A stretch of DNA of 29,823 nucleotides. It comes from DATAEY01 sp045805565 (GTDB lineage: Bacteria > Actinomycetota > Thermoleophilia > Solirubrobacterales > Solirubrobacteraceae). Of this stretch, positions 7,613-16,100 are shown one piece after another. The position numbers and the translations under genes were made by a program. The stretch's first letter is position 1; the number at the start of each line of letters is the position of its first letter. The notes beneath the pieces were generated by a model. The model saw only the letters and a list, made by a program, of their open reading frames with translations, was not told the DNA's origin and did no database searches. Location: the NCBI GenBank assembly GCA_045805565.1, contig JBJMKZ010000024.1, forward strand, positions 1-29,823, written 5' to 3'.

Positions 7613-8799
7613 CCCGGAGCCCGTTCGAGGTAGTCGTCGAGCAACTGCGCGGCCTCGGCTTCGTTTCCGGGCATCAGATGGCCGTAGCGGTCGAGGGTGA
7701 CGGTGATGGTGGAGTGGCCCATGTAGGCGCACAGCGCCTTGGCGTTTACCCCGGCGGCGATCATCAGCGCGGCGTAGTTGTGACGGCACTGGTGTAGGCC
7801 GATGGGCTCCAGTCCGGCTCTCTCCCACGCCGCCTGGGCCCGGCGGGCCACGGTGGGAGGGTCAAACGGGCGTCCCACCGAGCTGGGGAAGACCAGCCCC
7901 TCGCCACCGCTGCCTTGGGCCAGGCGATGGGCGAGTAGGCGGCGGCGCAGCGCCTGCGAGAGGGGAACCCGACGTCGCCCGGCGCGGCTCTTGGGCTCCA
8001 CCGCTCCGGCCACCCGGTCCCAGGAGCGGCGCACGTGGATGAGACGCCCATCGAGGTCGACGTCCTCCCAGCCCAGGGCCTGCAGCTCTCCGCGGCGCAG
8101 CCCCGCGTAGAGGGCGCTCGCCCACAGGGCGCGATCGCAAAGCGCGAGCGCATCGATCAGCGCGCCGGCCTCCTGGGCCCTGGCCACGCGCTGGCGGGTG
8201 CGCGGTTGGGTGGGCATGGCGAGCTTGAGGGTTGGGTTGGCGGCGACCTCGCCTCGCTGGGCGGCGCGGCGGTAGATCGCTCGCAGCGGCAGGACGGCGT
8301 TGGCCGCCGTGCTGGGCGCCAGCCCGCCGCCCAGCAGCTCGTCGATGAGGTCCTGGACGTCGTTGCGGGTGATAGCCGACAGCCGGCGCTGACCCAGCGC
8401 CGGCAGGACCCGTTTGGCCAGGGCCTCGCGGTAGCCGCGCAGCGCCGAGGGCTTGTACGCGCTCCCCGAGCGGGTTCGTATGACGCCGCGTTCGGCCAGC
8501 GAGAGCCACTCCTGCGCGGCTTGGGCCAGCCGGTTCTCGCTGGGCGCGCTCAGCCGGCCGCGGCGCAGGTCGACCTGGGCCTGGGCGCGCCAGGCTCGGG
8601 CGGCGCCCAGGGTGGCAAATGACTTGCGCACCGGCTTGTTCTGGGCGGCCGCCCAGACCATGGCCTGGTAGGTCGGGCTGCAGGAGCATTCGCGGCCGGT
8701 GCGCGAGGCACAGCGGCGCGAGTGGCGCAGCGCGATGCCCTCGGCGGGCGCTTTTCGCCGACGGGGCGCAGGCCGCCGGGCGAGCTTTGAGCTGGACAC
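7609..8799 (-). CDS. Tyrosine-type site-specific integrase 2
   Basis: The 396-aa protein has a complete catalytic set: R235 (AGLRRGE), K270 (EPKSRAG), H336 and R339 (HQCRHNY), H362 (MGHST) and Y372 (LDRYGHL). It carries the same N-terminal Cys/His patch as integrase 1 (H26, C30, C38, C40, then PTYQAMVW). Residues about 91-185 are the core-binding domain. The start is a GTG at 8799, 18 nt after the stop of the 349-aa gene, without a clear Shine-Dalgarno sequence. Its stop overlaps the start of the 65-aa gene. The neighbouring tRNA-Trp 3' half makes it the likely recombinase for that site. Similarity to integrase 1 is visible also at DNA level, so the two derive from a duplication or from two related elements. 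Confidence 0.93.
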   Translation of the reverse strand: MSSSKLARRPAPRRRKAPAEGIALRHSRRCASRTGRECSCSPTYQAMVWAAAQNKPVRKSFATLGAARAWRAQAQVDLRRGRLSAPSENRLAQAAQEWLSLAERGVIRTRSGSAYKPSALRGYREALAKRVLPALGQRRLSAITRNDVQDLIDELLGGGLAPSTAANAVLPLRAIYRRAAQRGEVAANPTLKLAMPTQPRTRQRVARAQEAGALIDALALCDRALWASALYAGLRRGELQALGWEDVDLDGRLIHVRRSWDRVAGAVEPKSRAGRRRVPLSQALRRRLLAHRLAQGSGGEGLVFPSSVGRPFDPPTVARRAQAAWERAGLEPIGLHQCRHNYAALMIAAGVNAKALCAYMGHSTITVTLDRYGHLMPGNEAEAAQLLDDYLERAPG

Positions 8800-8817
8800 G
8801 CCACACGGTTAGCGTGA

Positions 8818-9867
8818 TTAGTCGTCGAAAAGCAAGTCCTCGTCCGCCCTAAAGTCGAAGTAGTCATCAGGGCTATCCCAGAAGCGGGGATGGGCCTTTA
8901 GGAGGTCGTTGACCGGGTCGGCAAGGAACTGGTCGGTCGCGGTGCGAGGGACCCTCTGAGCCGGTGGGTCAGCTTCGCCCGCGAGAATTCGCAGCGCTTG
9001 CGTCGACGTGCCGCCTTGGTAGAGCGCGCCGCACTTCTCCCACAGCCGGGCGGATCCGGCCTTGGGGCAAAGCCTCCTACCAGCGCCCACGCACAGCTCC
9101 CACCGCTGGAGGCCTTCGAAGCCGGACACGAAGTCGGGCTTGAGGGGCTCGAGCTCTTCGGGGTCGTCTTCCTGGGCCGCCCAGCGGCGACGCTCGCTAG
9201 CGACGCGCTGCCTGTCCTCGCGATCCGGCACGTTGCTCCAGTGTTGTGACCTACGGGTCGCCTCGAAGACCTTGTTGGGGTCCCAGCGGACCGGCAGACC
9301 CCGCCTGAGCCGCGGGCCGAACAGCTCCCAGATCTGAAGGCCAAAGGCGGTCTTCCACACCACCTTGCGATAGACGATGTGGCGGCGGCGCGGGTTGCGG
9401 TGCTGCCAGAAGCCCCCGTCGCGGTAGACGGGAGCCTCTAGGCGCGGATCCGTGATCCGGGTCTGAAGCGGAATGCGCTCGCTTTCGATCAGACCCCAGT
9501 GCTCGAGTTTGCGGCCGGCGCGAAGCACCGTCTCGTGGGCGGCGCGCCCGTGGCGGCGGGCGTCGAGCGGGTAGCCGTAGGGGTCGTCGGGATTGCTGGC
9601 ATGGCGAAACAGGTGACGCTCGACCTTTCCCAGGTGCATCCCCTCCAGGCGCTGGCTGTCCTGCAGCCACACCTCCTCATAGGCCGAGCGAGGGCTGCCA
9701 GTCTGACCGGAAGCTTCGTGGCTTGACTTGGCGCCGGGCCTTGATCTTCTGCTGCGTGGCTTCACCGCCCCACGGTAGAGCGGCTGGCGGACGGGCTCGC
9801 AAGGGAGGGCACCAATCTCTCGTGCGAGCCCGGCAACGAGTTGGGTCGGTTTTCGAGCGACCGACAC
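8818..9867 (-). CDS. Unknown 349-aa protein with winged-helix-like segment
   Basis: I do not recognise the family. Visible features are a basic, low-complexity N-terminus (residues 35-60) and a helical stretch at about 78-131. That stretch ends AGRKLEHWGLIESERI, which resembles the recognition helix and wing of winged-helix DNA-binding domains. An aromatic and arginine-rich middle follows (about 150-215), then three spaced cysteines (LCVGAGRRLC and EKC, about residues 262-285), and an acidic tail ending DEDLLFDD. It is the first gene of a compact minus-strand unit (this gene, integrase 2, 65-aa protein). The direct repeats at 9941-10061 lie just upstream, so it could be a regulator or replication-initiator-like protein of the element. 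The GTG at 9867 is the outermost start; a later start is possible. Confidence 0.7.
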   Translation of the reverse strand: MSVARKPTQLVAGLAREIGALPCEPVRQPLYRGAVKPRSRRSRPGAKSSHEASGQTGSPRSAYEEVWLQDSQRLEGMHLGKVERHLFRHASNPDDPYGYPLDARRHGRAAHETVLRAGRKLEHWGLIESERIPLQTRITDPRLEAPVYRDGGFWQHRNPRRRHIVYRKVVWKTAFGLQIWELFGPRLRRGLPVRWDPNKVFEATRRSQHWSNVPDREDRQRVASERRRWAAQEDDPEELEPLKPDFVSGFEGLQRWELCVGAGRRLCPKAGSARLWEKCGALYQGGTSTQALRILAGEADPPAQRVPRTATDQFLADPVNDLLKAHPRFWDSPDDYFDFRADEDLLFDD

Positions 9868-9907
9868 AACGCTTCGTGCGGCGTCCTATTTCCGGACTTT
9901 CAGGTCA

Positions 9908-9916
9908 GGTATAGCA
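9908..9916 (-). promoter_or_regulatory. Possible extended -10 for the integrase 2 unit
   Basis: On the minus strand the sequence reads TGCTATACC, an extended -10 type element about 41 nt before the GTG of the 349-aa gene. No good -35 is seen. The A-tract repeats begin some 25 bp further upstream. Confidence 0.3.
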
Positions 9917-9940
9917 TTTTCCCTGCAAATCAGCACTTCG

Positions 9941-10061
9941 TCAAAAAGGGGTGCCCCCCCAGGCGGAAACCGGCCGACGAGAAAACGCCGTGTTTTGCTC
10001 AAAAAGGGGGGCGCGGAGCGGAAGCGGAGTGGCGAGAAAACCCCGTGTTTTGCTCAAAAAA
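9941..10061. repeat. A-tract direct repeats with internal palindrome
   Basis: Two 29-bp copies, at 9978-10006 and 10033-10061, differ at only two positions and start 55 bp apart. Each contains a near-palindrome GAGAAAAC-NCCGT-GTTTTGCTC followed by a run of A. A partial third copy of the TCAAAAAGG part lies at 9941, 58 bp before the next one. The AT content is striking in this GC-rich DNA. These are candidate protein-binding sites (operator, integrase arm sites or iteron-like sites) for the adjacent element. They are too few and too irregular to be a CRISPR array. Confidence 0.75.
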
Positions 10062-10258
10062 GCCGCGCTGCGGGCGGAAGCGGCTCCAGGACCCCCGTGA
10101 ACGCGGTTCTGGAAGGCGCAGCGGCTGCGCGATGGTTTGCGCGATGGTCTCTTCGTGCTCAGGCGAGACGTCTGAGCGCGCCGGCTCAAAATCGCGATCG
10201 GCGGTGCGGCGCCGGAGCTGGGGCGCCGTCCTGCCGGTTTGCAGGCGGATTCCTTGCA

Positions 10259-10351
10259 CGGAGCGGCGATGGAATCGAACCATCCAAGCGTGGGGTTGCC
10301 ACGCCCTGCCGGTTTTGAAGACCGGATGGGCCACCAGACCCCTGCCGCTCC
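10259..10351 (-). tRNA. selC: tRNA-Sec (UCA), selenocysteine tRNA
   Basis: This is a 93-nt cloverleaf on the minus strand. The 8-bp acceptor pairs GGAGCGGC with GCCGCTCC, with discriminator G and no encoded CCA. The D-arm is GGGTC-TGGT-GGCCC and the anticodon arm is CCGGT-CTTCAAA-ACCGG with anticodon UCA. A long variable arm (GCGTGG ... CCACGC) is followed by the T-arm GATGG-TTCGATT-CCATC. The UCA anticodon, the 8+5-bp acceptor/T stack and the long variable arm are diagnostic of bacterial tRNA-Sec. It implies UGA decoding as selenocysteine in this genome. No selA, selB or selD gene is in the window. The 3' end faces the integrase region; selC is a known integration hot spot in other bacteria. 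Confidence 0.93.
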
Positions 10352-10647
10352 AGAGCCGAAATCTAGCCTCGTCCACCCAACTCATCTGACCGCGGCGGGG
10401 TAGTTCGGCGATCGGAACGAGACCGCAGCTGCCGGCGCGGTCGCCTGTGCCGGCCCGAGTACGAGCACCGAGCTCCTGCGAGAGCGAGCCACATCGCCGG
10501 TGAGTTCCGTCAGCCAATCTCGTAGACCTCGTGTAGGCCCCCGCTAGGCCGCCGCTCTCTCGGCCGCGGCGGACGCCTGCCCGGCACGCGCTCAAAAGGT
10601 AGGTTGCGCGGATCGAGGCTCACGACGCGCTAGAACGGTTCGAGAAG
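10352..10647. other. Gene-free stretch upstream of selC
   Basis: Apart from the selC promoter I see nothing convincing here. The reading frame of the following DUF4337-like gene is open back to the TAG at 10600-10602 (see that gene). Confidence 0.5.
10360..10365 (-). promoter_or_regulatory. -10 element of selC
   Basis: TAGATT on the minus strand ends 8 nt before the first base of the tRNA-Sec, so transcription would start at or next to the mature 5' end. No clear -35 is seen. Its presence supports selC being expressed. Confidence 0.5.
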
Positions 10648-11178
10648 GTGGGCGGACGCCGTGCGGAGCCCGACCAAGGCGGCCTGGCTCGCGACGCAGC
10701 GCTGATGGTGGCGGTTCTCGCGGCGGTTCTCGCGGCTTCGGCTTTCTTGGCCAACGAGTCGATCAAGGAGGTCATCACGGGGGAGACGAAGGCCGCGGAC
10801 GCCAGCGCGCGCCTGGAAGCCGCCGACGTGAAGACGACCATCGCAGGCGCCAACTCCGTCCTGCTGCGGGTGGTCGGCGCCGGCAATTCCAGGGAGGCCC
10901 GGGCGGCGGCGAGGACGGCTCAGGCGCTGGAGAGTCGCATTCAAGCCGAGCTCGCCCCGGTCGAGCGGCGCCTTTCCGCCTACATAAGGCGGGACGAGAC
11001 AGAGCGTGAGCGCGCCAACCAGCGTCACCTCGTCTACGAGCTCTCAGAGGTCGGGCTCCAGGTCGGGATCGTGATGGCCGGTATCTCCATCCTCGCCGGC
11101 CGCCGCTGGCTGTTGGCCGCCGCAGGCCTGCTGGGCACGGTCGGTGTCGTCCTGGTCGTCGTAGGGCTCGCGTCCTAA
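10648..11178 (+). CDS. DUF4337-like membrane protein
   Basis: The 176-aa protein has an N-terminal hydrophobic segment (ALMVAVLAAVLAASAFL) and a long helical, charged middle (ANESIKEVITGETKAADASAR to about residue 125). Two closely spaced C-terminal hydrophobic segments follow (VGIVMAGISILAGRRWLLAA, then GLLGTVGVVLVVVGL). This order matches DUF4337 proteins, whose function is unknown. GTG at 10648 is the first usual start, without a Shine-Dalgarno sequence. The frame continues open upstream and reads EAHDALERFEK, which looks coding, so the native N-terminus may be a little longer with a non-standard or lost start. Family call is moderate. Confidence 0.65.
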   Translation: MGGRRAEPDQGGLARDAALMVAVLAAVLAASAFLANESIKEVITGETKAADASARLEAADVKTTIAGANSVLLRVVGAGNSREARAAARTAQALESRIQAELAPVERRLSAYIRRDETERERANQRHLVYELSEVGLQVGIVMAGISILAGRRWLLAAAGLLGTVGVVLVVVGLAS

Positions 11179-11264
11179 TCCCGCATCACCTATAGCCCTG
11201 CGGCGCCGGTCGCGATCGTAGAAACCGGTGGGGCGAACCCGGCGGAGGGTGGCGCGGCATCCGC

Positions 11265-11270
11265 TACGGT
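11265..11270 (+). promoter_or_regulatory. -10-like element before the PAC2 gene
   Basis: TACGGT lies 6 nt before the ATG and no Shine-Dalgarno sequence is present. This fits a leaderless transcript. Confidence 0.35.
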
Positions 11271-11276
11271 GACCCC

Positions 11277-12155
11277 ATGGCGCCGCTGATCTGGGATCGC
11301 CGGCCCGACGGGCTGCGTGCCCCGGCGCTGGTGTGCGCGTTCAAGGGCTGGAACGACGCCGCCGACGCGGCCAGCACGGCGCTGAAGTTCATCGGCTCCT
11401 CGCTGGGCGCCGAGCGGTTCGCCGCCATCGATCCGGACGAGTACTTCGACTTCCAGGCGACGCGGCCCAAGATCCGGCTGATCGAGGGGCGCACGCGCGA
11501 GGTGGTGTGGCCAGAGGTGGAGATCTACGAGGCGCGCGTTCCGCGCGCCCCGCGCGACCTGGTGCTGCTGGGCGGCGCCGAGCCGTCGATGCGCTGGCGC
11601 GGCTTCTGCTCGCTGATCGTCGAGCTGTCGGAGGCGCTCGGCGTCCAGATGGTGGTGACCCTGGGGGCGCTGCTGGCCGACGTGCCGCACACCCGTCCGG
11701 TCACCATCACTGGGCTGGCGTCGGACGAGCGGCTGGTCGAGCGGCTGGGCCTCCGCTCCTCATCCTACGAGGGGCCCACCGGGATCGTCGGGGTCCTGCA
11801 CTCCACGTGCGCGCAAGGCGGCCTGCCGTCGGCGAGCCTGTGGGCCGCCGTCCCGCACTACGTCGCCGCCGCGCCCAACCCAAAGGCGGCGCTGGCGCTG
11901 GTGCGCAAGCTCGAGGGGCTGGTGGGCGTCTCGGTCGACGCCTCCGAGCTGGAGGACTCCAGCGCCGAGTACGAGCGACAGGTAAACCTGGCGGTCCAGA
12001 GCGACCCCGACGTGCAGGCGTTCGTCGAGCGCCTCGAGCAGGCGGCCGAGGACTCCGAGACCGAGATCGCCCCCGGCCAGATGCCCTCCGGCGACACCAT
12101 CGCCCGCGAGTTCCAGCGGTTCCTGCGCCAGCGCGGCGACGGCGAGTCCTCCTAG
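11277..12155 (+). CDS. PAC2 family protein
   Basis: The 292-aa protein matches the PAC2 (proteasome assembly chaperone 2-like) family found in actinobacteria and archaea. The N-terminal ALVCAFKGWNDAADAASTAL segment, the central VTLGALLADVPHTRPVTITG and the YEGPTGIVGVL motif are characteristic. The C-terminal quarter is acidic and helical. The bacterial function is not settled; a link to proteasome or other assembly is inferred from the eukaryotic homologue. No signal peptide is visible, so it is cytosolic. It is followed after 11 nt by an alpha/beta hydrolase gene, probably in the same transcript. Confidence 0.88.
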   Translation: MAPLIWDRRPDGLRAPALVCAFKGWNDAADAASTALKFIGSSLGAERFAAIDPDEYFDFQATRPKIRLIEGRTREVVWPEVEIYEARVPRAPRDLVLLGGAEPSMRWRGFCSLIVELSEALGVQMVVTLGALLADVPHTRPVTITGLASDERLVERLGLRSSSYEGPTGIVGVLHSTCAQGGLPSASLWAAVPHYVAAAPNPKAALALVRKLEGLVGVSVDASELEDSSAEYERQVNLAVQSDPDVQAFVERLEQAAEDSETEIAPGQMPSGDTIAREFQRFLRQRGDGESS

Positions 12156-12166
12156 CCCGAGCGACG

Positions 12167-13090
12167 GTGCGGCGGTTCGCGAAGCTACTCGTGGGGGTGG
12201 CCATCGTGATCGTGATCGCGCTGGTGGTCAACGCCTACATCATCACCCGCGAGACGAAGTCGGCCAGAGCCGACACGGGCAGCCTTGTGACGCTGCCGGG
12301 CGCCGTGTCGCTGCAGGTGCGCGAGGACGGCCCTCGCCAGGCTCCCGACATCGTGCTGCTGCACGGCTTCGACGCCTCCCTGCGCTGGTGGCAGCCGTCG
12401 GTCCTGGCGCTGGCCCGCTCGTACCGGGTGATCCGGATCGACCTGCTCGGCCACGGCGGCTCGGCCAAGCCGCGCGAGGGATATTCGATGCCCGAGCAGG
12501 CGCGGCTGGTGGCCGGGGTCATGCGCATGCTCGGGGTTCGCCGGGCCGTCGTCGCCGGCCATTCGATGGGGGCCGCGGTGGCGATCGCCTTGGCGGAGCA
12601 GGATCCGCCGCTGGTCCGCGGCCTGGTGGTAATCGATGAGCCGGCTCGCCCCGGCCAGGCCAGGTTTCCCCTCACCGCCAAGCTCGGCTTCTACCCGTTC
12701 ATCGGCCCGGCGCTGAGGCGACTAGCCACCGATTCGCTCATCTACGACGCCTTCAAGGTCGGGTTCGCGCCCGGCTTCCGCTATCCGCGCTGGATGGTTC
12801 AGGACAACCGGCGCATGACCTACACCTCATACGAGAAGTCGGGCAAGGGCGAGGGCGCGTACGTGAAGGCCCGCTGGCTGGATCGCCGGCTCGCCGACGT
12901 GCGCAAGCCGGTCCTGGTCGTGTTCGGGACCCGCGACCAGATCGTCGAGCCGGGGGCGTGGCGCACATATCGGACAGTTCCGCGCGTCCGCGTCCGGCTC
13001 ATCGGCGGCGCCGGCCACAGCCCGATGTTCGAGAAGCCGCTGGCGACCGCCCGGGCGATCCTCGCCTTCGCCGGGCGCCTGCGCGGCTAG
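12167..13090 (+). CDS. Membrane-anchored alpha/beta hydrolase
   Basis: The 307-aa protein starts at GTG 12167 with a single N-terminal membrane helix (LLVGVAIVIVIALVVNAYII), so the catalytic domain probably faces outside. Hydrolase hallmarks are the oxyanion HGFDAS near residue 66 and the nucleophile S133 in GHSMG. The acid residue is in FGTRDQIVEPG and the histidine in GGAGHSPMFEK. Substrate is unknown; lipid or ester hydrolysis is the family norm. It lies 11 nt after the PAC2 stop and converges with the helicase gene 15 bp further on. The same frame is open far upstream through the PAC2 gene, but that part is an out-of-frame shadow. Confidence 0.88.
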   Translation: MRRFAKLLVGVAIVIVIALVVNAYIITRETKSARADTGSLVTLPGAVSLQVREDGPRQAPDIVLLHGFDASLRWWQPSVLALARSYRVIRIDLLGHGGSAKPREGYSMPEQARLVAGVMRMLGVRRAVVAGHSMGAAVAIALAEQDPPLVRGLVVIDEPARPGQARFPLTAKLGFYPFIGPALRRLATDSLIYDAFKVGFAPGFRYPRWMVQDNRRMTYTSYEKSGKGEGAYVKARWLDRRLADVRKPVLVVFGTRDQIVEPGAWRTYRTVPRVRVRLIGGAGHSPMFEKPLATARAILAFAGRLRG

Positions 13091-13105
13091 GTCACCGCAG
13101 CCCGG

Positions 13106-16100
13106 CTACTTCTCCGCCGCCGGGCAGATCAACCTGAAGTCGCACGTCGAGCAGGCGGCGTAAGACGGGGTGGGCTCGAACCCCTGGCCCAGGATCCCGT
13201 CGGCAACCTCCATCACCGTCTCGGTGATCCACTCGCGGTCGACGTCGTCGCGCTCCACCGGGACCTTCTCGTCGTCGAGCACGTAGTAGTAGGCCTGACC
13301 CGCGGTGTCGAGCTCCCAGGCCTCCCGCGCACCGACCGCGTAGAGCGACAGCTGTACGTCATCGCGCAGCTGCGCGGCGGTCTTCGGCCGGCCCGTCTTG
13401 TAATCGATCAGCTCGTAGCCGCCGGCGGGCAGACGGTCCACCCGGTCCACCCGCCCGCGCAGGAGGTGGGGGCCCAGGCGGAACGAGAACGGCCGCTCGA
13501 ACCACACCGGCTCGGCCTCCTCGGCCTCGAAGCGCTCGTGGTAACGGGTCAGGGCGGTGGTCGCCTTGTCGCGCAGCTGGCGCTCCTCGTCCGAGTCGCC
13601 GAACCCTCCCCGCCGCCAGCCCGCGTCCAGCAGGCCGAGCAGCTCCGGCAGCGCCGCCGGCCCCTCGCGGGCGTGAAAGCGCTCCAGCACCTGGTGGATC
13701 AGGATCCCGAACCGCTGATGTATCGTCGGCTCCTGGGGGATCCGGAAGACGCGCGCGAACTTGTACCGCAGCGGGCAGATCCGGTAGGTCTCCACGTCGG
13801 AGGCCGACAGCATCAGACCTTCGCCCCGGCGGGGCAGGAACGCCTCCAGTGAAGGCTCGTCGCGCACGGCGATCGCCTGAGCGCGCCGCCGCTCGCCGCG
13901 CTCGGTGTCCAGCAGGTAGTCGTCCAGCGCCGACGTCTGGAAGATCTCCCGCTGCTCGGCGGTCACCGCCCGCGCCAGCCGGGCGTTGATCTCCGGCAGC
14001 GCCTCGACCACCGACTGGCCCGCGGGGCGCTCGAGCAGGGCGGCCAGCTTGAGCAGCTCCAGGTAGCGAACCACCGCGTGCGAGACGTCGAGGTCGGTGT
14101 CCAGGCGCAGCTCGGAGAGGCGGCCCCCGGTGCGCGCGACCGTGTCGAGCAGGTCGTCGCGCAGGAGCCGGAACGTCGAGTGCAGCGTCTCGGCCGGCCC
14201 GAACAGCTCCTCCTGGCGGTCCTCCCACTCGGCGCCCACCGCGGCGCGGGCCTCCTCCACGAACGGCGACGGCGTGCGCTCCCCGCCGTCGTCACTGCGC
14301 TCGGCATAGCAGAGCACCACCCGCCGCCGGGCCCGGGTCATCGCGACATACACAAGCCGGCGCATCTCCGCCGTATGGGCGGCGCGCGAATCCGACGGAA
14401 CGCGCTCCTTGAGCAGCGCGTCCGGGATCGGCTCGAGCGTCGCCCGTCCGGCTCCTGGCATGCGGGTGGACTGGAGCCCGAGGACGTAGACGTGGTCGAA
14501 CTCGAGACCCTTGGCGGAATGCATGGTCATGACCTGGACCGCCCGCGGCTCGGTCTCGGCTACCGCCTCCTCCTCGCGCAGGCCGGCCTCGGCGACCGCG
14601 GCGATGTAGCGGGCGTACTCGCGCGGAGTGGCCTGCGGCGAGCGCCGCCCGTACGCGGCCGCGAGCTCGCCGAACTTGGCCAGGTTCACCAGGCGCTCGA
14701 CCACGTCGGCCTGGGCCGCGAACAGCTGCTGGCGTCGCAGCCCCAGGCGTTCGATCAGCCGGTGGACGAACAGGTCCGGCCGGGTGGTGTCGAGTGACGC
14801 CGACGCCGATCGGTAGATGCGAAGGAAGTTGAGGATGCGCTCCCGGGCCTCGGGCGGGATCTGGGGCGCCTCGGTCGCCGCCACCAGCGCGGAGACCATG
14901 TCGAGCTTGCGCCGGCGGGCGATCTGGGTGCACCGGGCCAGGTCGATCGAGCGCAGCTCCACCGGGGGGCGGGCGAGCGCTCGCACCACCGCGCCCGCGT
15001 CGCCGGGATCCGCCAGCAGGCGCAGCCACGCCAGCACGTCGCGAATCTCAGCGCGCTGGAAGAACGCCGCGGCCCCCACGATCCTGAACGGCACCCCCCG
15101 CTCCTCGAGCGCCACGGCGACCGCCTGGCCCTCGCGCCGGACCGATCGCACCAGGACGCAGATCGACTCAGGCGCCACGCCCTCCACCGCGAGCAGGCGC
15201 TCGACGTCGGCGGCCACGCTCTGCGCCTGCGCGCGCTCGTTGGCGCAGCGCCAGAAGCCGACGCTGCCGCCCGGCCGCCCCTCGAGGGCCTTCCCGATCC
15301 GGTCCGGGTTGGGCTCGACCACCGCGGCGGCGGCTTCCAGGATCCGCCGGCCACAGCGGAAGGAGCGCTCCAGCATGACCACGCGGGCGTCGGGATGGCG
15401 CTCGCGGAAGTCGCGCAGGTTCTTGGTCGACGCGCCGCGGAACCGGTAGATCGCCTGGTCGTCGTCGCCGACCACCCCGATGTTGCCGTGGGCCTCGCCG
15501 ACCAGCTCCAGGAGGACTCCCTGCGCGTGGTTGGTGTCCTGGAACTCGTCCACCAGGACGTGGCGGAAGCGCTCGCCGACCCGCTCGCGCGCCGCGGCGG
15601 AGTCGCGCAGCAGCCGGTGCGCCCGCAGCACGAGATCCCCGAAGTCCAGCGCTCCTGCCTCGGCCAGCATTCCTTCGTGGGCGGCGTACAGGGCGGCGAA
15701 CTCGCGCTCGCGCCGCCCCCGCTCCCCGTCGCGCAGGCTGGCGGCCCACTCCTCGTATTCCTGGGCGGTGACCAGCTCGTCCTTGAGGCGGTCGAAGCGC
15801 TCGATGAACGAGGCCAGCAGTGCGGCGGGATTGCCGTGCAGGTCGTGGCGACGCAGCGGCAGCTCGTCGATGCGCTCCAGCAGCAACGCCAGCCGGTCCG
15901 CCGGGGTGACCGGCTGGGCGAACGGATCGATTCCCGCGGCGGCCGCCTCTTCGCGCAGCAGGCGGGCGCAGAAGGAGTGGAACGTGGAGACGGCCAGGTC
16001 CTCGTAGGGACGGTCGATCGCCGTCTCCAGACGGGCCCGCAGCTCCTCGGCGGCCGGGGCCGAGAAGGTGAGCGCGAGGATCGAGTCGGGGGGACAGCCC

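Larger units (their letters stand above)
5866..10258 (-). mobile_element. Putative integrative-element region abutting selC
   Basis: This stretch contains two paralogous tyrosine integrases, a displaced tRNA-Trp 3' half, an unknown DNA-binding candidate, a 65-aa companion protein and A-tract direct repeats. It ends at the 3' end of selC. All genes lie on the minus strand. No transposase, conjugation or phage structural gene is seen, so it is either a minimal or a decayed element, or two stacked ones. The boundaries are inferred: the tRNA-Trp fragment at 7326-7372 is the best single candidate end. Confidence 0.5.

Noticed and set aside
9941..10061. CRISPR-like repeats
   Set aside because: There are only two full copies and a partial one, with unequal spacing and related rather than unique spacers. 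No cas gene is present.
9999..10595. A 198-codon open frame across selC
   Set aside because: It would run through the whole tRNA-Sec gene and the repeats, and the product has no recognisable feature.
11333..12166. N-terminal extension of the alpha/beta hydrolase through the PAC2 gene
   Set aside because: The PAC2 frame carries the family motifs. The extension is Arg/Ala-rich noise, and the hydrolase starts naturally with a membrane helix at GTG 12167.
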